Part shown: positions 1 to 4,779 of the stretch, one piece after another
How positions within the stretch are numbered: position 1 is the first letter of the stretch
How the letters are laid out: the number at the start of each line of letters is the position of its first letter
Assembly (NCBI GenBank): GCA_043817345.1
Contig: JBDRGZ010000073.1
Location: forward strand, 1-5,683
Reading direction: 5' to 3'
Length of the DNA stretch: 5,683 nucleotides
DNA from: CAYSXS01 sp043817345
GTDB lineage: Bacteria; Patescibacteriota; Patescibacteriia; UBA2196
Position numbers and translations under genes: made by a program
Notes under the pieces: model-generated
Told to the model about the DNA's origin: nothing
What the model saw: the letters and a program-made list of their open reading frames with translations, nothing else
Databases searched by the model: none

Positions 1-144
1 AGTATTGCCTGTTATTAAGTCTTTTGGGTACATATTTTACATCTACCTCAACAAGTTCACCTAGTTTTAACAAAGCTTTAACGTATTTGTATTTAATCTT
101 TCTTATCCTGTATTTTTTAGTTAATCCTTCATTCTTAATTACTT
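1..144 (-). pseudogene. IS481-type transposase fragment (partial, runs off left edge)
   Basis: Translating the minus strand gives an uninterrupted frame to the window edge. It contains GLTKKYRIRKIKYKYVKALL followed by LGELVEVDVKYVPKRL. The pattern G-E-L-V-(E/Q)-(V/I)-D-V-K-Y-V-P is typical of the start of the rve/DDE integrase core of IS481-type transposases, and the Asp in VDVKYV would be the first catalytic residue. No start codon or N-terminal helix-turn-helix part is present: going upstream, the frame enters the inverted repeat of the neighbouring IS982 element and stops at 149-151. The gene is therefore broken on its 5' side by that insertion. Its 3' part lies outside the window, so I cannot say whether the catalytic core is otherwise intact. 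The missing N-terminal half is not found on the other side of the IS982 element, which implies a deletion or rearrangement as well. The family assignment rests on recalled motif similarity, not a search. Confidence 0.72.
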
Positions 145-160
145 TGAATTACGAAACTCC
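145..160 (+). repeat. IS982 terminal inverted repeat, left (transposase 3' side)
   Basis: The 16 bases TGAATTACGAAACTCC are perfectly matched, inverted, by positions 1133-1148. Similarity continues outward to about 136 with two mismatches and stops abruptly on the inner side, as expected for element ends. Confidence 0.82.
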
Positions 161-181
161 TTCCTACAAGGAAATTAACAA

Positions 182-226
182 ATAAACTCGAATAATCAAA
201 AACCAACCTTGATCACTCAAGTTTAT
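182..226. repeat. subterminal inverted repeat inside the IS982 element
   Basis: ATAAACT at 182-188 is complementary to AGTTTAT at 220-226, and CTTGA/TCAAG forms a further small hairpin just inside the right arm. It lies in the roughly 105-bp untranslated stretch between the transposase stop and the left inverted repeat. It could be an end-binding or transcript-stopping structure. It has no good T-run, so I do not call it a terminator. Confidence 0.35.
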
Positions 227-265
227 CTGTTAATGTAAGATTGTAGTAAGTTTCTTTTTCACAAT

Positions 266-1069
266 TTAAACAATTTGATAAGCCAGCATAGAGTAGATAT
301 AGTTAGCAAGATATCCATCAACTGATCTTGGTAGACTGGTAACCAGTCCGTGGAATAATTTTAAATCTCTGAAATTAATTTCAATTAACATTCGAGTTGA
401 ATAAAGAAAGTTTTCAAATTCAGTCCAAATCTTTTTCATATTACTTCTGGGTTTGACTAATAATATTCTTTTATTCTCCTGATAGAATTCTTGAGAAAGT
501 TTATCTGAAATGTATCCTGCATCAGCTATGAATATTCCTGTTAATCCTTCTGACATTTTGATAACAACTTCTCTGTCATCAGTCTTAGCTCCAGTAAAAT
601 TTATTGACAATAGTTTTCTTTTTAAATCAGTGATAATATGTAGTTTAAGCCCATAAAATGTAGTATTTCCTTTCTTTCTGTATTCAGCATATTCTCTCAT
701 TGTCTTATGTGAATTAGCATTCTTGAATAAACATACTGGTAGTTCGGTTGAGTCAATATGTTTTATTGGGTGAGCATTCTTCCTATTTAATTTCATTAAT
801 AATACTATGATAATTACTGCTAAGAAAAACCATCTATTTAAATTAACCACCAGTGTTTTGTAAGAACAGTTAGGTTTGAAAATATTGTAAAGGGCTCTCT
901 TGGTAGCAATGTTGTTTTTCTGCTTGAAGACTGCAAGTGATATTGTATCTTCAATTGGTAAAGCTAACTTTCGACCTGTTTGTGATTTGTACTTATCAAA
1001 GTGTAATTGTTTACTAAAGAAATTTACTACACGCTTTACTGAATTGTACATTGGTACAAAAGCTCTCAT
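266..1069 (-). CDS. IS982-family DDE transposase
   Basis: The 267-residue protein has the IS982 layout: a helical N-terminal part, then a DDE (RNase H-fold) core. The likely catalytic acids are D106 in IDSTELPVC, D183 in IADAGYIS and E230 in MLIEINFRDLK. Other family signatures are YGLKLHIITD (139-148), the DDR after the third core strand (164-166), NMKK (210-213) and the C-terminal RS..GYLANYIYSMLAY. IS982 transposases are usually about 270-310 residues, so this is near full length or slightly short at the N-terminus. The frame is open upstream to position 1112 but has no ATG there, so 1069 is the best start, and no Shine-Dalgarno motif precedes it. A 7-bp inverted repeat (1083-1089 with 1101-1107) sits between the IS end and the start and could limit read-through expression. 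No frameshift or internal stop is seen, so the enzyme may be active. It would cut and rejoin DNA at the inverted repeats described here. Confidence 0.9.
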   Translation of the reverse strand: MRAFVPMYNSVKRVVNFFSKQLHFDKYKSQTGRKLALPIEDTISLAVFKQKNNIATKRALYNIFKPNCSYKTLVVNLNRWFFLAVIIIVLLMKLNRKNAHPIKHIDSTELPVCLFKNANSHKTMREYAEYRKKGNTTFYGLKLHIITDLKRKLLSINFTGAKTDDREVVIKMSEGLTGIFIADAGYISDKLSQEFYQENKRILLVKPRSNMKKIWTEFENFLYSTRMLIEINFRDLKLFHGLVTSLPRSVDGYLANYIYSMLAYQIV

Positions 1070-1117
1070 AGTGGTGTAGAATTTAAGATTAAATTTCTTT
1101 ATCTTAATTTTACATCA

Positions 1118-1312
1118 TTATGGGCTCTTTTGGGAGTTTCGTAATTCACAGAAATTATTTAAAATAGACCCTAATAAAATATCATTAATTTGATTTACAT
1201 GATATTCTTCTAAATGCGATTTTATATCTGTAATTTCTTTTAAAGTTGGCTTATTATCATCATTGCAATGCTTCCCTTCTGCAACACAAAAATCTTGTTT
1301 CATTATTTCCAT
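1118..1312 (-). pseudogene. short hypothetical gene truncated by the IS982 insertion
   Basis: The 64-codon frame starts 11 nt after the stop codon of the upstream toxin gene, a spacing that suggests it was the third cistron of the same operon. A second possible start is ATG at 1303. About 54 residues up to SILNNF look native. The remaining residues, CELRNSQKSP, are encoded by the IS982 terminal repeat and its inner flank, so the natural C-terminus is missing. The protein is hydrophilic, with two Cys and one His near the N-terminus (DFCVAEGKHC) and a predicted helical stretch LKEITDIKSHLEEYHVNQIN. I do not recognise a family, and there is no clear helix-turn-helix or membrane segment. No Shine-Dalgarno motif is visible. 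It could be a chance frame, but the junction at the IS end and the operon-like spacing favour a broken real gene. Confidence 0.5.
1133..1148 (-). repeat. IS982 terminal inverted repeat, right (transposase 5' side)
   Basis: This is the exact reverse complement of positions 145-160, lying 64 bp upstream of the transposase start codon. It also encodes part of the last ten codons of the short reading frame 1118-1312, showing that the end of that frame is insertion sequence DNA. Confidence 0.82.
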
Positions 1313-1323
1313 AAATTTATATT

Positions 1324-1578
1324 TTATTTATAAACACCCTGCCGATGGCCAATACGGATAACTAAAACAACTAATTCTTTTTTAAAAATTTCATAAATAA
1401 TTCTATACGGCCAAACCACCAATGATAGCTGATCTTTACGTTTTCCATCCAATTTTTTACCCAAAAATGGATCATTTGATAAACCTATTAAAGCCAGCCG
1501 AATTCGTTGTCTATATTTATTATCAATTTTTTGAAGATCTTTTTGAACCTTTTTTGGCAAAACTATTTTGTACACCAT
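1324..1578 (-). CDS. RelE/ParE-family toxin of a type II toxin-antitoxin pair
   Basis: The 84-residue size is typical of RelE/ParE toxins. The fold order is visible: an initial strand (YKIVLP), two helices with LQKIDNKYRQRIRLALIGL, a turn with NDPFLGKKLDG, then strands LSLVVWPYRIIYEI and ELVVLVIRIGHRQGVY. The conserved C-terminal pattern R-I-G-H-R-x-x-V-Y (R75, H78, R79, Y83) and R59 in PYRIIYEI match the RelE-type set of RNA-contacting residues. The likely activity is ribosome-dependent mRNA cleavage, although ParE-like gyrase poisoning cannot be excluded from sequence alone. Its ATG lies inside the 3' end of the antitoxin gene, 56 bp before that gene's stop, in another frame, which favours translational coupling. 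The region before the start is a run of nine A residues with only a distant AAGGG, so toxin translation probably depends on antitoxin translation. Most residues look intact, so I expect a working toxin. Confidence 0.88.
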   Translation of the reverse strand: MVYKIVLPKKVQKDLQKIDNKYRQRIRLALIGLSNDPFLGKKLDGKRKDQLSLVVWPYRIIYEIFKKELVVLVIRIGHRQGVYK

Positions 1579-1879
1579 ATTTTTTTTTACCCTTATCAGC
1601 TAAAACATAGCCTTCTTTTTTTAAAAGCTCATCTAGAGTAATATAATTACCTTTTTTATAATCTTTTTCTGCTTCTTTTATGTCTTTATCTAAATTAGGA
1701 AAATCACGCATAACTGCCATAGTTTCCTGCCATGAATCAAATTCATCAGCAGACATTAAGACTGCTTTGGCTTTGCCATGGTCAGTTAAAAAAAATCTAG
1801 CACCAGCAGCTGTTTTTTGAACTAAATCAAAAATTTTGCCACGAGCATTAGTAATGGAAAGTGTATTTTGGCTGTTCAT
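1523..1879 (-). CDS. Phd/YefM-family antitoxin
   Basis: The 118-residue protein begins with the Phd/YefM DNA-binding domain: TLSITNARGKIFDLVQK, then FFLTDHGKAKAVLMSADEFDSWQETM, ending near residue 60. The acidic/basic middle (DFPNLDKDIKEAEKDYKKGNYITLDELLKKEGYVL) is the expected toxin-wrapping segment, unstructured until it binds the toxin. The last 25 residues, from ADKGKKK to the stop, are Lys/Ser-rich (KKGSKRSSKN) and are read from DNA that also encodes the first residues of the toxin in another frame. Most family members are about 80-95 residues, so this tail is long. It may be a real feature of this lineage or the result of a length change in the A9 tract at 1580-1588. The protein should neutralise the RelE-type toxin and repress its own operon through the TGTACA palindrome upstream. 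No Shine-Dalgarno motif precedes the start. Confidence 0.88.
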   Translation of the reverse strand: MNSQNTLSITNARGKIFDLVQKTAAGARFFLTDHGKAKAVLMSADEFDSWQETMAVMRDFPNLDKDIKEAEKDYKKGNYITLDELLKKEGYVLADKGKKKYGVQNSFAKKGSKRSSKN

Positions 1880-1895
1880 ATATTTAAAATTAATA

Positions 1896-1915
1896 GTTTA
1901 TATGTACATTATAAC
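1896..1915. promoter_or_regulatory. probable autoregulatory operator (TGTACA-centred palindrome)
   Basis: The sequence GTTTATATGTACATTATAAC is an imperfect palindrome with the arms GTT/AAC and a perfect ATGTACAT core, covering the -10 box and start of transcription. TGTACA is the known core recognised by E. coli YefM at the yefM-yoeB operator, and the gene downstream encodes a Phd/YefM-type repressor. Position and motif together suggest negative autoregulation by the antitoxin, with tighter binding when toxin is bound. I see only one full TGTACA core upstream of the operon, whereas yefM has two. Confidence 0.6.
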
Positions 1916-1936
1916 GGACATAATATAATTAGTCAA
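1908..1936 (-). promoter_or_regulatory. sigma70-type promoter of the antitoxin-toxin operon
   Basis: Read on the minus strand, TTGACT (1936-1931) and a perfect TATAAT (1913-1908) are separated by exactly 17 bp, close to the ideal housekeeping promoter. The predicted transcript starts near 1901 and has a leader of about 20 nt before the antitoxin ATG. The TGA stop codon of radC lies within the -35 box, so the operon has its own promoter at the very end of radC and may also receive read-through from it. Confidence 0.8.
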
Positions 1937-2601
1937 ATTATTAATTCCCTCTCCTTAAAACTAAAAAATTCATTTTTAGTAACAACTATGTGATCAATTA
2001 TCTCAATACCAAGAATTTTACCAGCTTCAACTAATTTTTTAGTTATCATTAAATCGTCTTCTGACGGCTCTGTGTCGCCAGATGGATGATTGTGCGCCAC
2101 TATAATTTGAGCAGTATTGTTTTTAATAGCAGACTCAAAAACTTCTCTGGGATGTACTAAATTAGCATTCAAAGTACCTACAGAAATTACTTCACGCTGT
2201 ATTTCTTGATTGCGAGAATCTAAATAAAAAATAACAAAATGTTCCTTTTTATTGCTACGCAAATCTTTAAGTTCTTTAAAAACTTCCTCTGGTGTCAAAA
2301 TCAAAACTGATTTCTTGCCTTTTAATAAACGTTTGCCTAATTCAAAACAAGCAACAATTTCACACGCCTTAGCTTCACCTAAACCAAAAGTATTTTTTAA
2401 ATCTTTAAATGTCGCGTCTGCTAATTTTTGGCTATTAAATTTTTGTAAAATTTTTTTTGATAATTCAACAACATTAACTCCCTTACTTCCAGTACCTAAA
2501 ATAATAGCTAATAATTCTGAATCGCAAAGTTTAGATGGTCCATATTTAACCAGCTTTTCTCTTGGTCTGTCCACTTTTGGAATGTCTTTTAATTTTGGCA
2601 T
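1933..2601 (-). CDS. radC: RadC-family protein (JAB/MPN metalloprotease-fold domain)
   Basis: The 222-residue protein has normal RadC length. The N-terminal part (about 1-95) includes PRERL-like RPREKLVKYG, DSELLAIILGTGSKGVNV and a helix-hairpin-helix-like segment around TFGLGEAKACEIVACFELGKRL. The C-terminal JAB/MPN domain (about 100-222) carries the metal-binding signature HNHPSGDTEPSEDD: H170, H172 and D183 are the likely zinc ligands, and E120 in KKEHFVIFYLD is the likely catalytic acid. Despite its name, a DNA-repair role for RadC in E. coli has been questioned, and the true substrate is unknown. The gene starts at ATG 2601 with no Shine-Dalgarno motif. An isolated TATTATAA stretch around 2620-2628 is the only promoter hint and lacks a good -35 box. 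An intrinsic terminator separates it from the helicase upstream. Its stop codon lies inside the -35 box of the toxin-antitoxin promoter. Confidence 0.93.
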   Translation of the reverse strand: MPKLKDIPKVDRPREKLVKYGPSKLCDSELLAIILGTGSKGVNVVELSKKILQKFNSQKLADATFKDLKNTFGLGEAKACEIVACFELGKRLLKGKKSVLILTPEEVFKELKDLRSNKKEHFVIFYLDSRNQEIQREVISVGTLNANLVHPREVFESAIKNNTAQIIVAHNHPSGDTEPSEDDLMITKKLVEAGKILGIEIIDHIVVTKNEFFSFKERELII

Positions 2602-2676
2602 GGGTTTTAAAACACAAATTGTTTATAATACAATTCTCCCACATTTTACTCTAAAAGTAAAGAAAATTTTGCAACC

Positions 2677-2698
2677 AAAAAACCACCTCTCGGTGGTT
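2677..2698 (-). terminator. intrinsic terminator, leftward, after the helicase transcript
   Basis: On the minus strand AACCACC-GAGA-GGTGGTT forms a 7-bp stem with a GNRA-type tetraloop and runs straight into TTTT, giving six consecutive U residues. It lies about 206 nt downstream of the helicase stop codon and about 76 nt upstream of radC, so it most likely ends the helicase transcript. Confidence 0.75.
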
Positions 2699-2725
2699 AA
2701 TTTAAAAATAAAATTATTGTATTTT

Positions 2726-2814
2726 TTGTCATCCCGAATTTATTTCGGGATTTAATGTTCTTCTAGGATAAATTTGTTTTATCCTGATCCCGAGTGCTCG
2801 GGACAGGATGACAA
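2726..2814. repeat. multi-hairpin palindromic intergenic element
   Basis: Outer arms TTGTCATCC (2726-2734) and GGATGACAA (2806-2814) are perfect inverted repeats. They enclose three further hairpins: ATCCCGAA/TTCGGGAT (2731-2751, 5-nt loop), AGGATAAA/TTTATCCT (2765-2785, 5-nt loop) and TCCCGAG/CTCGGGA (2788-2803, tight loop). Alternatively ATCCTG (2781-2786) pairs with CAGGAT (2804-2809) to make one longer hairpin. The motif CATCCCGA...TCGGGAT resembles dispersed palindromic repeats found between genes of many bacteria. It would be transcribed in the 3' untranslated part of the helicase mRNA. It has no U-run of its own, so I do not call it a terminator. Confidence 0.7.
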
Positions 2815-2874
2815 GGTAAGGGTGTTTAGGATAACAAGAATGGGGCGTTTGGGATGAAAAATAGAATTTTATAA
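2806..2874 (+). repeat. degenerate tandem repeat, 23-bp period
   Basis: GGATGACAA (2806), GGATAACAA (2829) and GGATGAAAA (2852) are spaced exactly 23 bp apart. The first two units agree at 16 of 23 positions, including GGG.GTTT in their second half. The third agrees mainly in its first nine bases and then fades into AT-rich DNA. The first unit overlaps the right arm of the palindromic element, so the array may have grown from that arm. Confidence 0.5.
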
Positions 2875-2904
2875 TTCAATATTATTAAATAATTAAAAAT
2901 ATTT

Positions 2905-4668
2905 TTACCTTCTTCTACCTCCACCCCTACGCAGACCACTGCCACCTCTTCTGTTTCTGGAACCACCACTAGATCCACCTCGTCCACTTCTTGAACGATC
3001 CGATCTGCCATTACGAGATCTTCCGCCAGATCTACCACCGCGACTTTGTCTACTGCCACTTACCTTCTCTGTGCTTATAGAAACATTAACTTTCTTACCT
3101 CTAAAGCTTGTTTCTTTTAAATTTTGTATTACTTCATCAACAAAATTTTTATCAACAGCAAAAATTGAATACTCTGGCATTAAATCTATTTGACCAATTT
3201 CAATACTTTTTAATTTCTTATTTGAATTAATTAATGCAAAAAACTCTTTAATTTCAAAACCATGATTTTTACCTAAATTAATCTTTAAACTAATATGGTT
3301 TGAATCATCTCTATTTTTTCTTCTTGATTCAGAAAATCCTGCTTCTGCATTTAAATCACGAGAGTTTTTATGATCATCTGTAAGATGACTAAATTTATTA
3401 GAAACAAAATATTTTATTAAATTTTCTTTACTTATCTTATTTAACCTCTTAGTAATCTCTGTAAAGTATTCTTTCTTATCAAATTCTTCAATATCTGTTT
3501 TCTGTATTTCCTTAACAAAACTATCAATCTGTTTTAAATATACTTCTTCTCCACTTGGAATCTGTTTATGTTCCATGGTTTTGTGAATGGTTTTTTCTAA
3601 TCTTTTAATTCTACTTGCTTCTCTAGGAGAGATAATAGAAACAGAGATACCTTTTTGTTGTGCTCTACCTGTTCTACCACTTCTATGTGTATATCCTTCA
3701 TCTTTATCAGGTAAACTGTAATTAATAACATGGGTTAGATTACTAATATCTATTCCTCTAGCTGCTACATCAGTAGCAACTAATAGTCCAGAATGTTTTT
3801 GTCTAAACCTTTCCATAATTTTAGTACGCATACTTTGTGAAACATCACCGTGTAAGGCTTCTGTATCATAGTTAGCTTTTTTTAATTTTTCAGCTATTAC
3901 TTGAGTTTCATTTTTGGTTCTACAAAAAAGAATTCCATAAACTCCTGGTAAATGATCTAAAATTCTTCTTAAAGCATCAAAACGATCTCTAGATCCTACG
4001 ATATAGTATTCATGTGAAACATTCTCTGCACCAATATTCTTTGTCCCAATACTTATCTCATCAACATCATTCATATAGTTTTTAGCTATAGACTGAACAC
4101 TTCTAGAAATGGTTGCAGAAAAAAGTAAAGTTCTTCTTGTTTCTGGAGTTTGTTCTAGAATAGAATCTAAATCATTTTTAAATCCCATATCCAACATTTC
4201 ATCAGCTTCATCTAGAACAACCCATTGAATATCTTGAAGTTTTAAAACTTTTCTTCTGATTAAATCATGAACACGTCCAGGAGTACCAACAACAATATTA
4301 GCTCCTTTTTTTAAAGATCTAATCTGAATATCCATTCTTTCTCCACCATATACAGCTGTAACATCAATTCCTTTGGAATATTTAGCTAATGCTTTCATAT
4401 CCTTAGTAATTTGAATACATAACTCTCTTGTCGGACAAAGGATTATTGCTTGTAGATCTCTTCCATTTGCTTTTATTTGATTAAGAATTGGTAAACCAAA
4501 AGCAGCCGTCTTGCCTGTTCCGGTCTGTGCTTGAGCTATTAAGTCTTTTTTTGATTTTAATATGAAAGGAATGGTCTTGTCTTGAATAGGTGTAGGCTCT
4601 ACAAACCCTAATTCATCAAGACTTTTCATTATTTCTTTATTTAAACCTAATTCTTTAAATGTTGCCAT
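2905..4668 (-). CDS. DEAD-box RNA helicase, CsdA/DbpA-like, with RNA-binding domain and Arg/Gly/Ser tail
   Basis: The 587-residue protein is an ATP-dependent RNA helicase. The N-terminal RecA domain has the Q motif (GFVEPTPIQ, 21-29), Walker A AQTGTGKT (47-54), PTREL (79-83), TPGR (129-132), DEAD (153-156) and SAT (184-186). The second RecA domain has the segment with ILFCRT (246-251), ATDVAARGID (298-307) and HRSGRTGR (328-335). After a linker of about 100 residues, residues 456-533 (HISLKINLGKNHGFEIKEFF to GKKVNVSIS) look like the DbpA-type RRM fold that anchors such helicases to structured RNA. The last 50 residues are almost only Arg, Gly, Ser and Asn, with RGG and RS repeats, a likely disordered RNA-binding tail. 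The layout resembles DeaD/CsdA proteins, which assist ribosome assembly, RNA turnover and cold growth. No essential motif is missing. It has its own promoter at 4735-4763, a leader of about 60 nt with a terminator-like hairpin, and no Shine-Dalgarno motif. Confidence 0.95.
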   Translation of the reverse strand: MATFKELGLNKEIMKSLDELGFVEPTPIQDKTIPFILKSKKDLIAQAQTGTGKTAAFGLPILNQIKANGRDLQAIILCPTRELCIQITKDMKALAKYSKGIDVTAVYGGERMDIQIRSLKKGANIVVGTPGRVHDLIRRKVLKLQDIQWVVLDEADEMLDMGFKNDLDSILEQTPETRRTLLFSATISRSVQSIAKNYMNDVDEISIGTKNIGAENVSHEYYIVGSRDRFDALRRILDHLPGVYGILFCRTKNETQVIAEKLKKANYDTEALHGDVSQSMRTKIMERFRQKHSGLLVATDVAARGIDISNLTHVINYSLPDKDEGYTHRSGRTGRAQQKGISVSIISPREASRIKRLEKTIHKTMEHKQIPSGEEVYLKQIDSFVKEIQKTDIEEFDKKEYFTEITKRLNKISKENLIKYFVSNKFSHLTDDHKNSRDLNAEAGFSESRRKNRDDSNHISLKINLGKNHGFEIKEFFALINSNKKLKSIEIGQIDLMPEYSIFAVDKNFVDEVIQNLKETSFRGKKVNVSISTEKVSGSRQSRGGRSGGRSRNGRSDRSRSGRGGSSGGSRNRRGGSGLRRGGGRRR

Positions 4669-4679
4669 AATTTTTGTCT

Positions 4680-4711
4680 AAAAAAAATCGCTTCCTTCTA
4701 GAAGCTTTTTT
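4680..4711 (-). terminator. terminator-like hairpin in the helicase leader (possibly bidirectional)
   Basis: On the minus strand, an A-run is followed by GCTTC-TAGAAG-GAAGC (4705-4690), then GA and eight T residues (4687-4680). The plus strand shows the same stem followed by six T residues, so the element could act both ways. It lies downstream of the predicted helicase promoter (start near 4728) and 12 nt upstream of the ATG. It could end the upstream Bro-N transcript, attenuate the helicase gene, or both. The stem is only 5 bp unless A-U pairs extend it, so its strength is uncertain. Confidence 0.55.
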
Positions 4712-4734
4712 AATATTCTATTAGTATTGATATA

Positions 4735-4763
4735 ACTATCGCATAATTTTAGTTGTTTGTCAA
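4735..4763 (-). promoter_or_regulatory. predicted promoter of the helicase gene
   Basis: On the minus strand a perfect TTGACA (4763-4758) is followed after 17 bp by GATAGT (4740-4735), which matches TATAAT at four of six positions and has a TGC extension just upstream. It sits right after the Bro-N gene, giving a leader of about 60 nt. Confidence 0.6.
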
Positions 4764-4779
4764 CAGCAAAAAATAATGA

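Larger units (their letters stand above)
145..1148 (-). mobile_element. IS982-family insertion sequence, about 1004 bp
   Basis: A single IS982-type transposase gene is bounded by a perfect 16-bp inverted repeat (TGAATTACGAAACTCC at 145-160, its reverse complement at 1133-1148). The length between the outer ends, about 1.0 kb, fits the usual IS982 size. The similarity between the two ends extends outward with mismatches (about 23 of 25 positions over 136-160 and 1133-1157), so the exact outer boundary is uncertain by a few bases. No clear target-site duplication flanks it: the left flank ends in ACTTT and the right flank begins CAGAA. The left flank is an IS481-type transposase fragment and the right flank is an unrelated short gene. 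The insertion was therefore followed by loss of flanking DNA, or the element was moved by recombination. Confidence 0.8.

Noticed and set aside
1118..1312. The short frame as a HigA-type second antitoxin.
   Set aside because: It has no visible helix-turn-helix pattern, and its C-terminal residues come from the insertion sequence.
2602..2660. A full promoter for radC.
   Set aside because: Only a TATTATAA stretch is present, with no acceptable -35 box or TG extension at the right spacing, so it is mentioned only under radC.
2252..2755. A 167-residue frame on the plus strand opposite radC.
   Set aside because: It is opposite to a clearly conserved radC, has no recognisable domain and runs through the terminator and the palindromic element.
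2726..2814. The palindromic element as a CRISPR array, tRNA or riboswitch.
   Set aside because: There are no regularly spaced identical direct repeats with unique spacers, no tRNA arms with a T-loop or anticodon loop, and it lies after and not before a gene in the transcribed direction, with radC separated from it by a terminator.
2826..3059. A 77-residue reading frame rich in Val, Asp and Glu.
   Set aside because: It is the antisense-free shadow of the Arg/Gly/Ser repeat tail of the helicase in a shifted frame on the same strand; its composition follows from the repeated codons.
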